Positions 16,321-25,158 of a DNA stretch of 64,000 nt are shown here, in pieces; position 1 is the stretch's first letter; the number at the start of each line of letters is the position of its first letter. The translations under genes were made by a program, and so were the position numbers. Where the stretch lies: assembly GCF_003751605.1 (NCBI RefSeq), contig NZ_RJVJ01000001.1:5084001-5148000 (forward strand), in the 5' to 3' direction. This stretch comes from Kitasatospora cineracea (GTDB lineage: Bacteria; Actinomycetota; Actinomycetes; Streptomycetales; Streptomycetaceae). Below the pieces are notes generated by a model. That model saw nothing but the letters and a program-made list of their open reading frames with translations, did no database searches and was not told the DNA's origin.

Positions 16321-17781
16321 TCAGCCGTTGTGGGGTGCGTAGTCCTGGGTGATCTGCTTGTACTCCAGGAAGTCCTCGACGGAGGCCGTGCCGCCCAGCC
16401 GGCCGACGCCGCTGGACTTGAAGCCGCCCTCCTCGAACTCGACGGTCAGGTTCGCCCAGCTGTTGACGGAGATCAGCCCCGCGTCGAGCTGCCGCGCCAC
16501 GCGCAGCGGCCGGTCGGCGTCGCGGCTCCAGACGCAGGCGCTGAGGCCGTACTCGGTGTCGTTGGCGAGCGCGACGGCTTCCGCCTCCGTGTCGAAGACC
16601 TGGACCGTCTGCACCGGGCCGAAGGTCTCCTCCTGGACGATCGCCAGCGAGGAGTCGGGCACCGCGAGGAGGGTGGGGTGGTAGAAGGCGCCGCCCGCGA
16701 GTTCGGGGCGCGTGCTCGGGCCGCCGCGGACGACCGGCACGGCGCCGGCCGCGATCGCCGCCTCGACGGCGGCGTCGACCCGGGCCACCGCCGCCCGGTC
16801 GATCAGGGGGCCGATCTGGCTGTCCGGGTCGGCCGCCGGGCCGGGGCGCACGGCCTCCAGCCGCCGGGCCAGGGCGGCGGTGAACTCGTCGGCGATCTCC
16901 CGCTGGAGCAGGACCCGGCTGCCCGTCATGCAGAACTGCCCGGCGAACACGGTGCACGACTGCACGGCGGTGGCGAGCGCGGCGTCCAGGTCGGCGTCGG
17001 CGAAGACCAGGTGGGGCGTCTTGCCGCCCAGCTCCAGGCCCACCCGCTTGAAGCGGGCCGCGGCCGCCCGCGCGACGAGCCGCCCGGTGGCGGTGCTGCC
17101 GGTGAAGCTGATCACCGGCACCCGGGGGGACTCCACCAGCAGGCGCGCGACGTCGGAGCCGGACTCGACGACCACGTTCACCGCGCCCCGGGGCAGTTCG
17201 GGGACGGAGGCGAGGATCTCGCTCATCAGCGCCGCCGTCCGGGCCGCCTGCCCCGGCATCTTCACCACCGCGGTGCAGCCGGCCGCCAGGGCCGGGGCCA
17301 GGGCGCGGACGCAGAGGTAGGCGGGGGAGTTCCACGGCACCACGATCCCGGCGACGCCCACGGGCTGCCGGATCGTCATGGCCTGTCGGCCGGGGTGGGT
17401 GTCGGTGACCCGGCCGTGCGGCTGGACGGCCAGGCCCGCCGCGAAGCGCAGGGCGCGGAGGATGAAGTGCGCCTCGAAGCCGGCCTCGTGCCGGAGCTTG
17501 CCGTTCTCCCGGCACAGGGTGTCGACCACCTCGGGCATGCGCTTGTCGTACGCGTCGGCGAGGTGGCTCAGGGCGGTGGCCCGCAGCATCGGGTCCAGGC
17601 GCCAGGTGCCCTCGGCGAAGGCGCGGGCCGCCGCGTCGACGGCGCGCCGCCCCTCCTCGGCGCCGCCGTCCGCGTACGTGCCGATCGTCTCGCCGGTGGC
17701 CGGGTCGATGCTCTCGGACGTCCGGGCGGAGTCGACCCACTCGCCGTCGATCCAGTGCCGGGCGGTGTTCTCCAGGGTCAT
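16321..17781 (-). CDS. Aldehyde dehydrogenase, semialdehyde type
   Basis: 486 residues, full-length NAD(P)-dependent ALDH. Motifs: VVPWNSPAYLCVRALAPALA, SFTGSTATG, catalytic Glu in LELGGKTPHLVF, catalytic Cys in FAGQFCMTGSR, and EETFGPVQTV. The start is ATG 17781 with AAGGAG upstream. It lies 53 bp after the divergent amidohydrolase gene on the same strand and is probably co-transcribed with it. In this setting it may oxidise a hydroxymuconic-type semialdehyde, as in extradiol pathways, or a simple aromatic aldehyde. Family secure, substrate inferred. Confidence 0.92.
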   Translation of the reverse strand: MTLENTARHWIDGEWVDSARTSESIDPATGETIGTYADGGAEEGRRAVDAAARAFAEGTWRLDPMLRATALSHLADAYDKRMPEVVDTLCRENGKLRHEAGFEAHFILRALRFAAGLAVQPHGRVTDTHPGRQAMTIRQPVGVAGIVVPWNSPAYLCVRALAPALAAGCTAVVKMPGQAARTAALMSEILASVPELPRGAVNVVVESGSDVARLLVESPRVPVISFTGSTATGRLVARAAAARFKRVGLELGGKTPHLVFADADLDAALATAVQSCTVFAGQFCMTGSRVLLQREIADEFTAALARRLEAVRPGPAADPDSQIGPLIDRAAVARVDAAVEAAIAAGAVPVVRGGPSTRPELAGGAFYHPTLLAVPDSSLAIVQEETFGPVQTVQVFDTEAEAVALANDTEYGLSACVWSRDADRPLRVARQLDAGLISVNSWANLTVEFEEGGFKSSGVGRLGGTASVEDFLEYKQITQDYAPHNG

Positions 17782-17834
17782 GCCGGTGGCTCCTTGCTGG
17801 TGGGTGGTGGGTGGTGGGGGAGCGGGGACGGGGG

Positions 17835-18794
17835 TCAGAGGCCGAGCAGGCGCTCCGCGTTCAGGTGGGCGATCTTGGCCCGGTCCTCCTCGTCGATCGG
17901 GGCCGACTCCAGGAAGGCGGTGGCCTCCGCCATCTCCTCGAAGGGGTGGTCGGTGCCGAAGAGGACGTGGTCGGAGCCCAGCGCGAGCAGCGCGCACAGC
18001 AGCGGCGGGGTCGAGCAGACGCCGCTGGTCGTGACGTACAGGTTGTGCCGCAGGTACTCCGAGGGGTTGCCGCGGGCGAGCTCGATCCCGTGGTGGTTGT
18101 GGTACGCCCAGCGCGAGTCCAGCCGCCACAGCACGTAGGGCAGTCCCTCGCCCATGTGCCCCAGCAGCACCTTGGCCTCCGGGAAGTCGTCGAGGACGCC
18201 GCCGAACACCAGGCGCAGGAAGTGGGTCGCGGTCTCCGACCCCCAGCTCCACATCGGCCCCACGAGTTCGGGGTGGCCCTGGATGACGTGGGGGGTGCCG
18301 ACGCCGTTGGCGGGGTGCAGGTAGAGGGGTACGCCGAGGGCCTCGGCGCGCTCCCACACCACGCGCAGCTCGGGGTGGTCGAGGTACCGGCCCCGGGTGT
18401 GGGCGTTCACCAGGGCGCCGCGCAGGCCCAGCTCGGACACCGAGCGCTCCAGTTCCCTCGCGGCCGCCTGCGGGTCCTGCAGCGGCAGGGCGGCGAATCC
18501 GGCGAACCGGTCGGGGTGGTCCGCCACGACGCCGGCGAGCAGGTCGTTCACCGCCGCCGCCCGGGCGACCGCGGTCGCGTTGTCCGCCTCGGCCTGGATG
18601 CCGGGGGAGTTGAGGGACAGCACCTGCACGTCGAGCCCCGCCGCGTCCATCTCGGCCAGGCGCTCCCCGGTGAGGTCGAGCAGCCGCCGGGACGCCTCCC
18701 GCCACTTCTCCGGCTGGATGATCGAGGCCGACGAGGCGCCGTAGTCCGCCAGTTCCGGTGTGACGAAGTGTTCCTCAAGACCGATGGTGCGCAT
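17835..18794 (-). CDS. Amidohydrolase 2 family decarboxylase/hydrolase (cytoplasmic)
   Basis: 319 residues, same family as the Tat-bearing protein at 12560-13657 and clearly paralogous: both share AALPLQDPQAA, a GH.GE motif, and LIVGHMGE/VLLGHMGE. Here the metal motif is intact (TIGLEEHFVTPEL), with YLHPANG and LFGTDHPFEEM as the further ligands. There is no signal peptide, so it works in the cytoplasm, as expected for gamma-resorcylate-decarboxylase or ACMSD-type enzymes. The start is ATG 18794 with GAGGGA upstream. Divergent from the MhpA-like monooxygenase; first in a unit with the aldehyde dehydrogenase. Confidence 0.88.
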   Translation of the reverse strand: MRTIGLEEHFVTPELADYGASSASIIQPEKWREASRRLLDLTGERLAEMDAAGLDVQVLSLNSPGIQAEADNATAVARAAAVNDLLAGVVADHPDRFAGFAALPLQDPQAAARELERSVSELGLRGALVNAHTRGRYLDHPELRVVWERAEALGVPLYLHPANGVGTPHVIQGHPELVGPMWSWGSETATHFLRLVFGGVLDDFPEAKVLLGHMGEGLPYVLWRLDSRWAYHNHHGIELARGNPSEYLRHNLYVTTSGVCSTPPLLCALLALGSDHVLFGTDHPFEEMAEATAFLESAPIDEEDRAKIAHLNAERLLGL

Positions 18795-18899
18795 CGTGGT
18801 CCCTCGTATTTCACTTATATGCATTGACTTCATCGATGGTGAAACGTACGTTCCGTCCGTGTCAACCCTCTGGAAGGTTCGAGAAGTTGGAGGTGCCCG
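18795..18899. promoter_or_regulatory. Divergent promoter region with operator-like repeats
   Basis: The 105 bp between two divergent catabolic genes contain TTATATGCATTGAC (matches TATATGTGATAAC at 9 of 13 positions) and an inverted repeat, TTTCAC at 18809 with GTGAAA at 18839. It probably serves both directions and is a likely target of the GntR or IclR protein. Confidence 0.55.
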
Positions 18900-20558
18900 A
18901 TGACGGGTGCGAACGGCGCTTTCGGCGGTCGGTTCCCGGACGGGAGCACGGCGGACGTGGCCGTGGTGGGGTACGGGCCGGTGGGCATGGTGACCGCGGC
19001 CCTGCTGGGGAGGGCCGGCTACCGGGTCGCCGTCCTGGAGCGGTACGCGGGCCTGTACAACCTGCCGCGGGCGGCCAGCTTCGACGACGAGACGATGCGG
19101 ACCCTCGCGGGCCTCGACGTGGCGCGGGACCTGCTGCCCAAGGTGCGGGTGCAGCCCACCTACGAGTGGCGCAACGGCCGGGGCGACCTGCTGCTGGAGC
19201 AGCACTTCGCCGAGGTCGGCCGCAGCGGCTGGCCGGAGTGGAACATGATGTACCAGCCGGACCTCGAGGAGGCGCTGGACGCCGTGTGCCGGTCGATGCC
19301 CCACGTGGAGGTGCGGCACTCCAGTGCCGTCGTCGCGCTGGAGCAGACCGCCGAGGGCGCCGTGCTCACCGTCGACGGCGCCGAGGGGCGCCGGACGGTC
19401 ACCGCCCGCTACGTCGTGGGCTGCGACGGGGGCAACAGCTTCGTGCGATCGGCCCTCGGCGTGAGGCTCTTCGACTACGGCTTCTCCGAGCCGTGGATGG
19501 TGTGCGACTTCCGCTTCCGCAGGCCGACCCCGGTGCCGCCCGCGCTGCAGCTCGGCGACCCGCTGGGCCCGACCTCGGTCATCTCGCTGGGCCCCGCGCA
19601 CCACCGGTTCAGCTTCATGCTCGACTCGGTGGACGACTTCGAGACCGAACGCGACCCGCGGCACGTCTGGAAGCGGGTGGCGCGCCACCTCACCCCCGAC
19701 GACGCCGACCTCATCCGGGTCGCCACGTACACCTTCCGCTCCCTCGTCGCGGACGACTGGCGCCGCGGGCGCGTCCTGCTCGCCGGCGACGCGGCGCACC
19801 AGATGCCCCCCTTCCTCGGCCAGGGCATGTGCTCGGGCTTCCGCGACGCGCAGAACCTCGCCTTCAAACTCGACCTCGTCCTGCGCGGGACCGCACCGGA
19901 GGACCTCCTCGACACCTACCAGGCGGAACGCGCACCGCACGTGCGCGCGGTGACCGAGCGGGGCATCGAACTCGGCCGCCTCCAGACCCTGCGGGACCCG
20001 GAGCGCGCCGCCGAACGCGACCGGGTGCTGCTGGAACGCCGGGCGCGGTCGGCGGCGCCCGAGGCCGTGCGCCTGCCAGGGCTCGTCGACGGGCTGTTCT
20101 CCCGCGAACGAGCTGCCGGGCGGGGGCAGTTGTCGGTCCAGGGCGTGGTGGACGACGGCGCCCGCCGCGACCGGTTGGACCAGGTCGTGGGCGGCGGCTT
20201 CCACCTGCTGGTCGACGCGGGAGCCCTGGAGGCGCTGGAACGCTCCGGCCGGCTCGACGAGTTGGCCCGGGCGGGCGTGCGGGTCGTCGCCCCCGGCGAG
20301 CGGGCCGCCGCGCACCCGAAGGCGGCCGTCGTCCACGACGTGCACGGCACCTACCGCGGCTGGTTCGCCGAACTGGACTGCGCGGCGGTGGCGGTCCGCC
20401 CCGACTTCTACGTCTTCGGCACCGCGGCCGTCCCCGACACCGTGGACGGCCTCGCGGGCGAACTCCTGGTCGCGGTGGGGGACGGCGCGGACGGGCACGG
20501 CGCGGACGGGCACAGGGCGGACGGGCACGGGGCGGACGGGCACGGGGCGACGAGCTGA
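18900..20558 (+). CDS. FAD-dependent monooxygenase, MhpA-like
   Basis: 552 residues, class A flavin hydroxylase close to 3-(3-hydroxyphenyl)propionate hydroxylases. Motifs: VAVVGYGPVGMVTAALLGRAG, VVGCDGGNSFVRSALG, and GRVLLAGDAAHQMPPFLGQGM. RAASFDDETMR is characteristic of MhpA-type enzymes. Start ATG 18900 with GGAGG six bases upstream. It is divergent from the amidohydrolase-ALDH unit. The last 20 or so residues are a (G/R)ADGH tandem repeat encoded by four 15-bp DNA units, which is unlike the family and probably a slippage product with no catalytic role. The reaction is ring ortho-hydroxylation of a phenolic substrate. Confidence 0.9.
   Translation: MTGANGAFGGRFPDGSTADVAVVGYGPVGMVTAALLGRAGYRVAVLERYAGLYNLPRAASFDDETMRTLAGLDVARDLLPKVRVQPTYEWRNGRGDLLLEQHFAEVGRSGWPEWNMMYQPDLEEALDAVCRSMPHVEVRHSSAVVALEQTAEGAVLTVDGAEGRRTVTARYVVGCDGGNSFVRSALGVRLFDYGFSEPWMVCDFRFRRPTPVPPALQLGDPLGPTSVISLGPAHHRFSFMLDSVDDFETERDPRHVWKRVARHLTPDDADLIRVATYTFRSLVADDWRRGRVLLAGDAAHQMPPFLGQGMCSGFRDAQNLAFKLDLVLRGTAPEDLLDTYQAERAPHVRAVTERGIELGRLQTLRDPERAAERDRVLLERRARSAAPEAVRLPGLVDGLFSRERAAGRGQLSVQGVVDDGARRDRLDQVVGGGFHLLVDAGALEALERSGRLDELARAGVRVVAPGERAAAHPKAAVVHDVHGTYRGWFAELDCAAVAVRPDFYVFGTAAVPDTVDGLAGELLVAVGDGADGHGADGHRADGHGADGHGATS
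20484..20543 (+). repeat. Four tandem 15-bp units in the monooxygenase 3' end
   Basis: Units of GGCGCGGACGGGCAC with small changes, in frame, encoding GADGH repeats. The length is a multiple of three, so copy-number changes keep the frame and only alter the tail. Confidence 0.85.
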
Positions 20559-20616
20559 CGTCCGGTACCCGCCGCCGCACGGGGGACGCTGACGGGCCGT
20601 TCACTATGATCCCGCT

Positions 20617-21436
20617 GTGAGTACTCAGCCTCCCCCCGACCCCGGCGCCGGCGACGAATCCCCGGCGCGACAGGGCATCCAGTCCGTCGAACTGGCGATG
20701 ACCGTCCTGCGGGCCCTGGAGGAGGGCCGGGGCCCGATGAGCCTGACCCAGACGGCCGCGGCCGCCGGCATGCAGCCCAGCAAGGCCCACCGCTACCTGG
20801 TCAGCCTCACCCGGGTCGGCCTCGTCGCCCAGTCGCCCAGCTCCGGCCACTACGACCTGGGGCCGGCCATGCGGCGCCTGGGCGTCGAGTCGCTGCGCAG
20901 GATGGACGAGGTCGCGCTGGTCAGCGAACACCTGCCGGGGCTGCGGGACCGCACCTCGCACGCCCGTCAACCTGGCGGTGTGGGGCGACCACGGCCCCGT
21001 GGTCGTCCGCTGGGAGTACGGCGCCCACGCGCTGCCGATCACGGTCCGGGTCGGGGCCACCATGCCGCTGCTGAACTCGGCGATGGGCGGGGTGTTCCTC
21101 GCGCACCTGCCCGGTCAACTGACCGAGTCGGTGCTGCGCGGCCAGTCGGAGACGGGAGCGCTCGACGCGACGGTCCGGGACCGCGTCGACCGGATCAGGG
21201 AGGAGGTGCTGCGCACGGGAGTGGCCACCACCGTCGGGGGCGTCATCCCCGGCGTCACCTCCCTGGCCGCGCCCGTGTTCACCGCGGGCGAGTCCTTCCC
21301 CCTCGTCGTCACCCTGGTGATGCCCGCGCGCGGCCTCACGGAGCACGACACGGCCCGCCTCTCGGCGGAACTGCTGAGCTCGACCCGGGCGATGTCCGAA
21401 GTACTGGGACACCCCGTGGACCCGCACCGCCCGTAG
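20617..21436 (+). pseudogene. IclR-family regulator, frameshifted
   Basis: Starts at GTG 20617 with the IclR winged HTH (QSVELAMTVLRALEEG, LTQTAAAAGMQPSKAHRYLVSLTRVGLV). Around 20955-20965 the frame breaks inside the linker: the sequence after LRDRTS continues in another frame as TPVNLAVWGDHGPVVVRW, and the IclR effector domain runs on to TAG 21436 (AMGGVFLAHLP, RTGVATTVGGVIPGVTSLAAPVF). One extra base or a two-base loss explains it. The 5' part alone would give an HTH with a wrong tail. It follows the MhpA-like gene by 58 bp and would be expected to regulate it. True mutation versus sequencing error cannot be decided here. Confidence 0.8.
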
Positions 21437-22229
21437 GACGTCCGTGCCCGTTCCTCCCCCTGGAGTCGGAGCAGGTGTCCGGCGTCCGGCGCCGGGGGCT
21501 CGGCGGGGGCGAGTCCGACCATCACCGCGCACGCGCATGGACGCGGGGGAGTGCCGGTCGGGTCGGGCGGCGGGGGGTGAGCAGTGTCGTGAGGGAGGTG
21601 GCGGCGGCCGACGGAACCGCGTCCCGTTCCAGGGCGGTGCGCAACACCTCGGCGACCCCGCGCAGTTGCCTGGCGCGGGAGGCGCCGGTGGGGGTGGGGT
21701 TCGGCAGGGGCGGTCGACCACGGTGCCCAGGGCCGCAATGGAGGCGGCAGCGTGGCAACCGTCCTCTCCATCTCGTCCTGTCCGGGCGGTGGCCATCCTT
21801 CGGCGGCTGGTGAGGGGCAGAGAGACCGGATTGCTGCTGGTCTCGGTGGCACCGCGGTGGGGCGGGAACGTCATGGGGTGGGTTATCGAGGGCTGTGCGC
21901 ACTTTTGGTAGGGCGAAGTCCGGGTGTCTTCGCCGCAGACTCGATCGCCCGTACGCCGGTCGAGCCGGTCTTCCCGCCTGTCTGCCACCTGGAGTGATAC
22001 GGCCCCGCAGGAAGCTGACGGGTAGTCATTAAAGTCGGCAAAAGGTCAGCATTCATCCACCCGAACCTTGCAAAACACGCCTGTAGACGGGAATCGGCGG
22101 GCCGACCGCGACTGCCTTGAAGCCCTTGCCGACGACGTTCGTCAGTGCGGGAGCCCTTGTCGGAGGCGGTCGTGGAGCGCCCCTCCCGCTCTGGTGAACG
22201 CGACCGCCCCGACCGTGAGTTTCCGCAGC
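21437..22229. other. Region without a recognisable gene
   Basis: About 790 bp. Several open frames on both strands exist but none shows a known domain or consistent codon pattern; a minus-strand piece at 21590-21720 (reading RQLRGVAEVLRTALERDAVP) has protein-like character and may be a gene remnant. It marks the border between the catabolic island and the decayed mobile zone. One integrase arm-like repeat lies at 22034-22051. Confidence 0.4.
22034..22051 (+). repeat. Integrase arm-type direct repeat, copy 1
   Basis: GTCGGCAAAAGGTCAGCA, 17 of 18 identical to 22447-22464. GGTCAGCA-type repeats near an actinobacterial integrase gene are typical of arm-binding sites; role inferred. Confidence 0.55.
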
Positions 22230-22397
22230 TCAGCCGCGGTTCCCGCGCGCTTTGAGGGTGACGTTCGGCAGCTCCGGGGCGGACAGCCGGTCGCCCGGGT
22301 AGCCCTGGACCTCGCCGAACCGGACCCCCTTCTCCCAGTCGAGCCGCGCCTGGACGATCTCCTCGCCGGACCGCCCGATGAAGGTCCACCACACAGC
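22230..22397 (-). pseudogene. Pirin-family protein, C-terminal fragment
   Basis: The minus-strand frame reads VWWTFIGRSGEEIVQARLDW, then RFGEVQGYPGDRL and APELPNVTLKARGNRG before a stop at 22230. This is the conserved C-terminal end of pirin cupins (WWNFVGRxxEEI, FG.V.GYPGDR). Upstream it becomes unrelated and meets a stop at about 22424, so only the last 55 codons remain. It lies between the two integrase arm-like repeats, so it may be a host gene cut by integration or excision. Not functional. Confidence 0.7.
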
Positions 22398-22446
22398 ACG
22401 TGGTTGGCGTTTCTCCCCAGCTCAGGGGCCTGATCGACCATCCAGG

Positions 22447-22464
22447 GTCAGCAAAAGGTCAGCA
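22447..22464 (+). repeat. Integrase arm-type direct repeat, copy 2
   Basis: GTCAGCAAAAGGTCAGCA, followed by a third partial GGTCAGCAG at 22478. Just upstream of the integrase start. Confidence 0.55.
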
Positions 22465-22486
22465 AACCGACCCGGGGGTCAGCAGA

Positions 22487-23641
22487 GTGGCGTCGATCAA
22501 CCTCGTCCGCGGCATGGGCAGCTTCTTCAAGTCCTGCGAGCACCCGGAGAGCCGGTGGCCGCGGTGCCCGCACGACTGCACGATCCGGTACCGCAACGCG
22601 GCCGGCCGTCAGACGGAGGAGTCCGGGTTCGCCAACCAGGACAAGGCGAAGGCCCGGCTCGCCGAGGTCTACCAGGAGCGCAAGTACCACCCGCGCCACC
22701 AGCGCAAGGCCGAGCGGATCCAGAAGTACGCCCCGACGTAGTTCCGGGAGTACACCGAGGAGTGGCGCAGGTCCCAGCGCGCCCTCGGCCCCGCCTCGCT
22801 GCGGCACCTGGACTCGTTGCTGGAGAACCACCTGCTGCCGGCCTTCGCCGGCCGCAGGACGGGCACCTTCGACTACAAGGTCGTCGATGCCTTCATCACC
22901 ACCATGGACCGCAACGGCGTGGGCCTGGCCACCCAGTCCAACGTCTTCGACAAGCTGCGCGCGATCCTGGTGGACGCCCACCGCCTCGGGCTGTACGACG
23001 AGAGCCCGGCCGGGGGAGTGGTGCCGCCCCAGTACGACCCGAAACGCGCGGTGATCCCGTCGCCGGAGCAACTGACCGGCCTCCGGACCGCCGGTGACGA
23101 CGTGTTCCAGGTGGTGGTCGACCTGATGAGCGGCTGCGGTCTGCGCAACGGCGAGGCGCTGGCCGTCAACGTCAACAACATCGTCGCCGACGACGTCTAC
23201 CGGATCACCGGGCAGGTCAACCAGACCACCGGGCAGTACGCGCCGCTCAAGCACCGCAAAGCGGGGGAGTACCGCGATGCCCCGCTGTCGGCCCGGGTGA
23301 AGCACACCATCGAGTGGTACGCCGACACCTACGGGACGGCCGACGGCTACCTGCTGCGCCACCCGCGCGACCTGTCCAAGCCGATGCCGGCCCACCACCT
23401 ACAGAACCAGTGGCAGCGGCTCAAGCTCGCCGGGGCTCTCCACATGCCGGAAGGCATGGTGCCGTACGGCTTCCGGCACTTCTTCGCCTCGAACTGCCTC
23501 ACCCACAACATCCCGATCACCGACGTCGCCGAGTGGATGGGCCACCGCAGCATCGACGTGACCTTCAAGACCTACCGCCACCTGATGCCCGGCTCGATCA
23601 GTCGCGCGGCCCAGGTCCTCAACCTCGACCTGGCGGCCTGA
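22487..23641 (+). pseudogene. Tyrosine recombinase/integrase interrupted by an in-frame amber codon
   Basis: About 384 codons in one frame from GTG 22487. The N-terminus has a Cys/His-rich start (SCEHPESRWPRCPHDC), as in actinobacterial ICE integrases. TAG at 22739-22741 stops translation after KYAPT; the frame then continues with FREYTEEWRRSQRALGP and a full SAM-like and catalytic domain. Catalytic signs: Arg in SGCGLRNGEAL, PYGFRHFFAS (the first His of HxxR is not at its usual place), WMGHRSIDVT and the likely nucleophile Tyr in FKTYRHLMP. No frameshift is needed, so a single substitution inactivates it unless the codon is read through. An internal start could produce a C-terminal protein. 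The small excisionase-like gene converges on it. Confidence 0.82.
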
Positions 23642-23656
23642 GCCGCACCCCCGTGC

Positions 23657-23842
23657 TCACCCCGTCCGCTGCTGCCTGGTCCAGGCCCGGACCTCGGAGA
23701 CCTTGAACCGGATCTTGGCGTTCCGCCCGCGCCCGAACCGGTAAGCCACCAGACCGACACCCGCGGCCTCCCGGTACAGCCAGGACAGCGAGACGTTCAA
23801 GTACTCGGCCGTCTGCCTGGCATCCATGAACTGCGGAGCCAT
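23657..23842 (-). CDS. Small HTH excisionase-like protein
   Basis: 61 residues. FMDARQTAEYLNVSLSWLYREA is the MerR-like HTH_17 fold used by excisionases and AlpA-type regulators, and FKVSEVRAWTRQQ is the usual end. The start is ATG 23842 with GGGAGGA five bases upstream. It converges on the integrase gene with only 15 bp between stops, whereas Xis normally lies upstream of Int in the same direction. It probably belonged to the same integrative element and directs excision or regulates it. Confidence 0.75.
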   Translation of the reverse strand: MAPQFMDARQTAEYLNVSLSWLYREAAGVGLVAYRFGRGRNAKIRFKVSEVRAWTRQQRTG

Positions 23843-24234
23843 TGGTCCTCCCTGCGTCGCGGTGCTCCGACGGAGCCGGACCGGGATGGTCGCCGCCGCT
23901 CAACGGTTTCTCCGTGCCGACAGAAGCCGCTAATGCTCCAACAGGGTCCCTCGGCCCCGACTGCTCGACCCCCGGAGTGCGGCAAGCACAGGGGCGGGGG
24001 GTGATCCTCACCGGGCCGACCAGTGACAGGTGACCGCGGACGACGGTGCGCAGCCGGCCGGTTGCCGCGGGTACGGCGGCCGGACGGTCCCTCCATCTGG
24101 TGGCCGCCCTCCATGGCTACGAAGTCGGCGGCGAGCAGCCGGGGCGGATCGGTGAGCGTGGAGTGACCCCTGGCCTGACCGAAAGTCAGGACCAGGGCGT
24201 GGAAGGCGATCTGGCGTTAGGTCAGGGCACTGCC
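23843..24234. other. Intergenic region without a gene
   Basis: No supported coding sequence. One clear inverted repeat, CCTGAC-CGAAA-GTCAGG, lies at about 24174-24190 without a T-run. It separates the integrase module from the nitrilase remnant. Confidence 0.4.
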
Positions 24235-24839
24235 GAAGGCGGCGGCTCGGACTTCGAACGGACGTCGGAGGGCACCGTGCACAACACCGCCCCGGTCTTC
24301 TCGCCCGACGGCGAGCCGCTCGCCCGCTACCGCAGGCTCTGCCCCTGGCAGCCTCACGAACAGGCCGAGTCCGGCGACCGGCTCACCGTGTTCGAGATCC
24401 CCGGCATCGGCCGGATCGGGCTCGCCGTCTGCTACGACGGCTCCTTCCCGGAGACCGTACGTCAACTGGCCTGGCTGGGCGCGGAAGTGACGATCCAACC
24501 CACCCGCATCGCCACCGCCTGAGACCGGGAGATGGAACTGGTCTGCGCCCACGCCTGGACCAACCAGGTCTACGTGGTCGACGCCAACACCCCCGACCCC
24601 TACGGCGTCGGTCACAGCGCCGTGGTCGACCCCGAGGGAACCAGCCGCCGGCAGGCCGGACCGGGCGAGGAGGCGCTGATCGACGTGCTCGACCTGGACG
24701 CCGTCACCCGTGTCCGCCGCCACGGCCAGGTCGGCATCGATCGCCCTGGGCCCAACTCGCCGACTACGGTGCCACCGTCGAGCTGCCCGCGTACCAGGAC
24801 GGCGTCATCCAGCTCTCCGCCTGGCCGCAGCAGGACTGA
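24235..24839 (+). pseudogene. Carbon-nitrogen hydrolase (nitrilase superfamily), degraded
   Basis: Recognisable nitrilase pieces in order: SDFERTSEGTVHNTAPVFSPDG, RYRRLCPWQPHE, then the catalytic cysteine region LAVCYDGSFPETVRQLAWLGAEV, then DREMELVCAHAWTNQVYVVDANT, GVGHSAVVDPEG and VLDLDAVTRVRRHG. The start and the catalytic Glu region are missing (5' truncation), TGA at 24520-24522 interrupts the frame after RIATA, and a frameshift near 24745 moves the tail (AQLADYGATVELPAYQDG) into another frame. Three independent lesions mark a real pseudogene rather than a sequencing error. Close to aliphatic amidase/nitrilase-like cytoplasmic enzymes. Confidence 0.82.
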
Positions 24840-25158
24840 CCGCGCCCCGCCCCACCCCTTCGACCCCGTCGCCGGGGACGGTGCGCCGCGTGGGCGGCAC
24901 AACCGGTACGGACATCCCCACCGTTCACCCGCTCAACTCGACCCATCCGCGGGACTATCGGTTCCGAACCCCTGGTAGATCGACCGACACGACACCGTCG
25001 ACCACACACGGGGACGGTGCCCCGGCACCCCGCCCGGGCCGCAGCACGGCCGACGGGTGCCTTGCTGTCCCACGCGGCCACGGCGCCGCGAGTCCGAACC
25101 GGCTCCGGCCGGTGCGACCATCACCGGCCGGGCCCGCTTCAAGGAGCGGACGATCATC
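24840..25158. other. Upstream region of the CHRD gene
   Basis: No gene. It holds a perfect 11-bp palindrome GGTTCCGAACC at 24960-24970 that could be a regulator site, and AAGGAG just before the CHRD start. Confidence 0.4.

Noticed and set aside
21590..21720. Possible minus-strand gene end reading RQLRGVAEVLRTALERDAVP
   Set aside because: Protein-like but no recognisable family, start or ribosome binding site.
22000..22100. tRNA-gene attachment site for the integrase
   Set aside because: No cloverleaf or tRNA 3' end was recognisable near the repeats.
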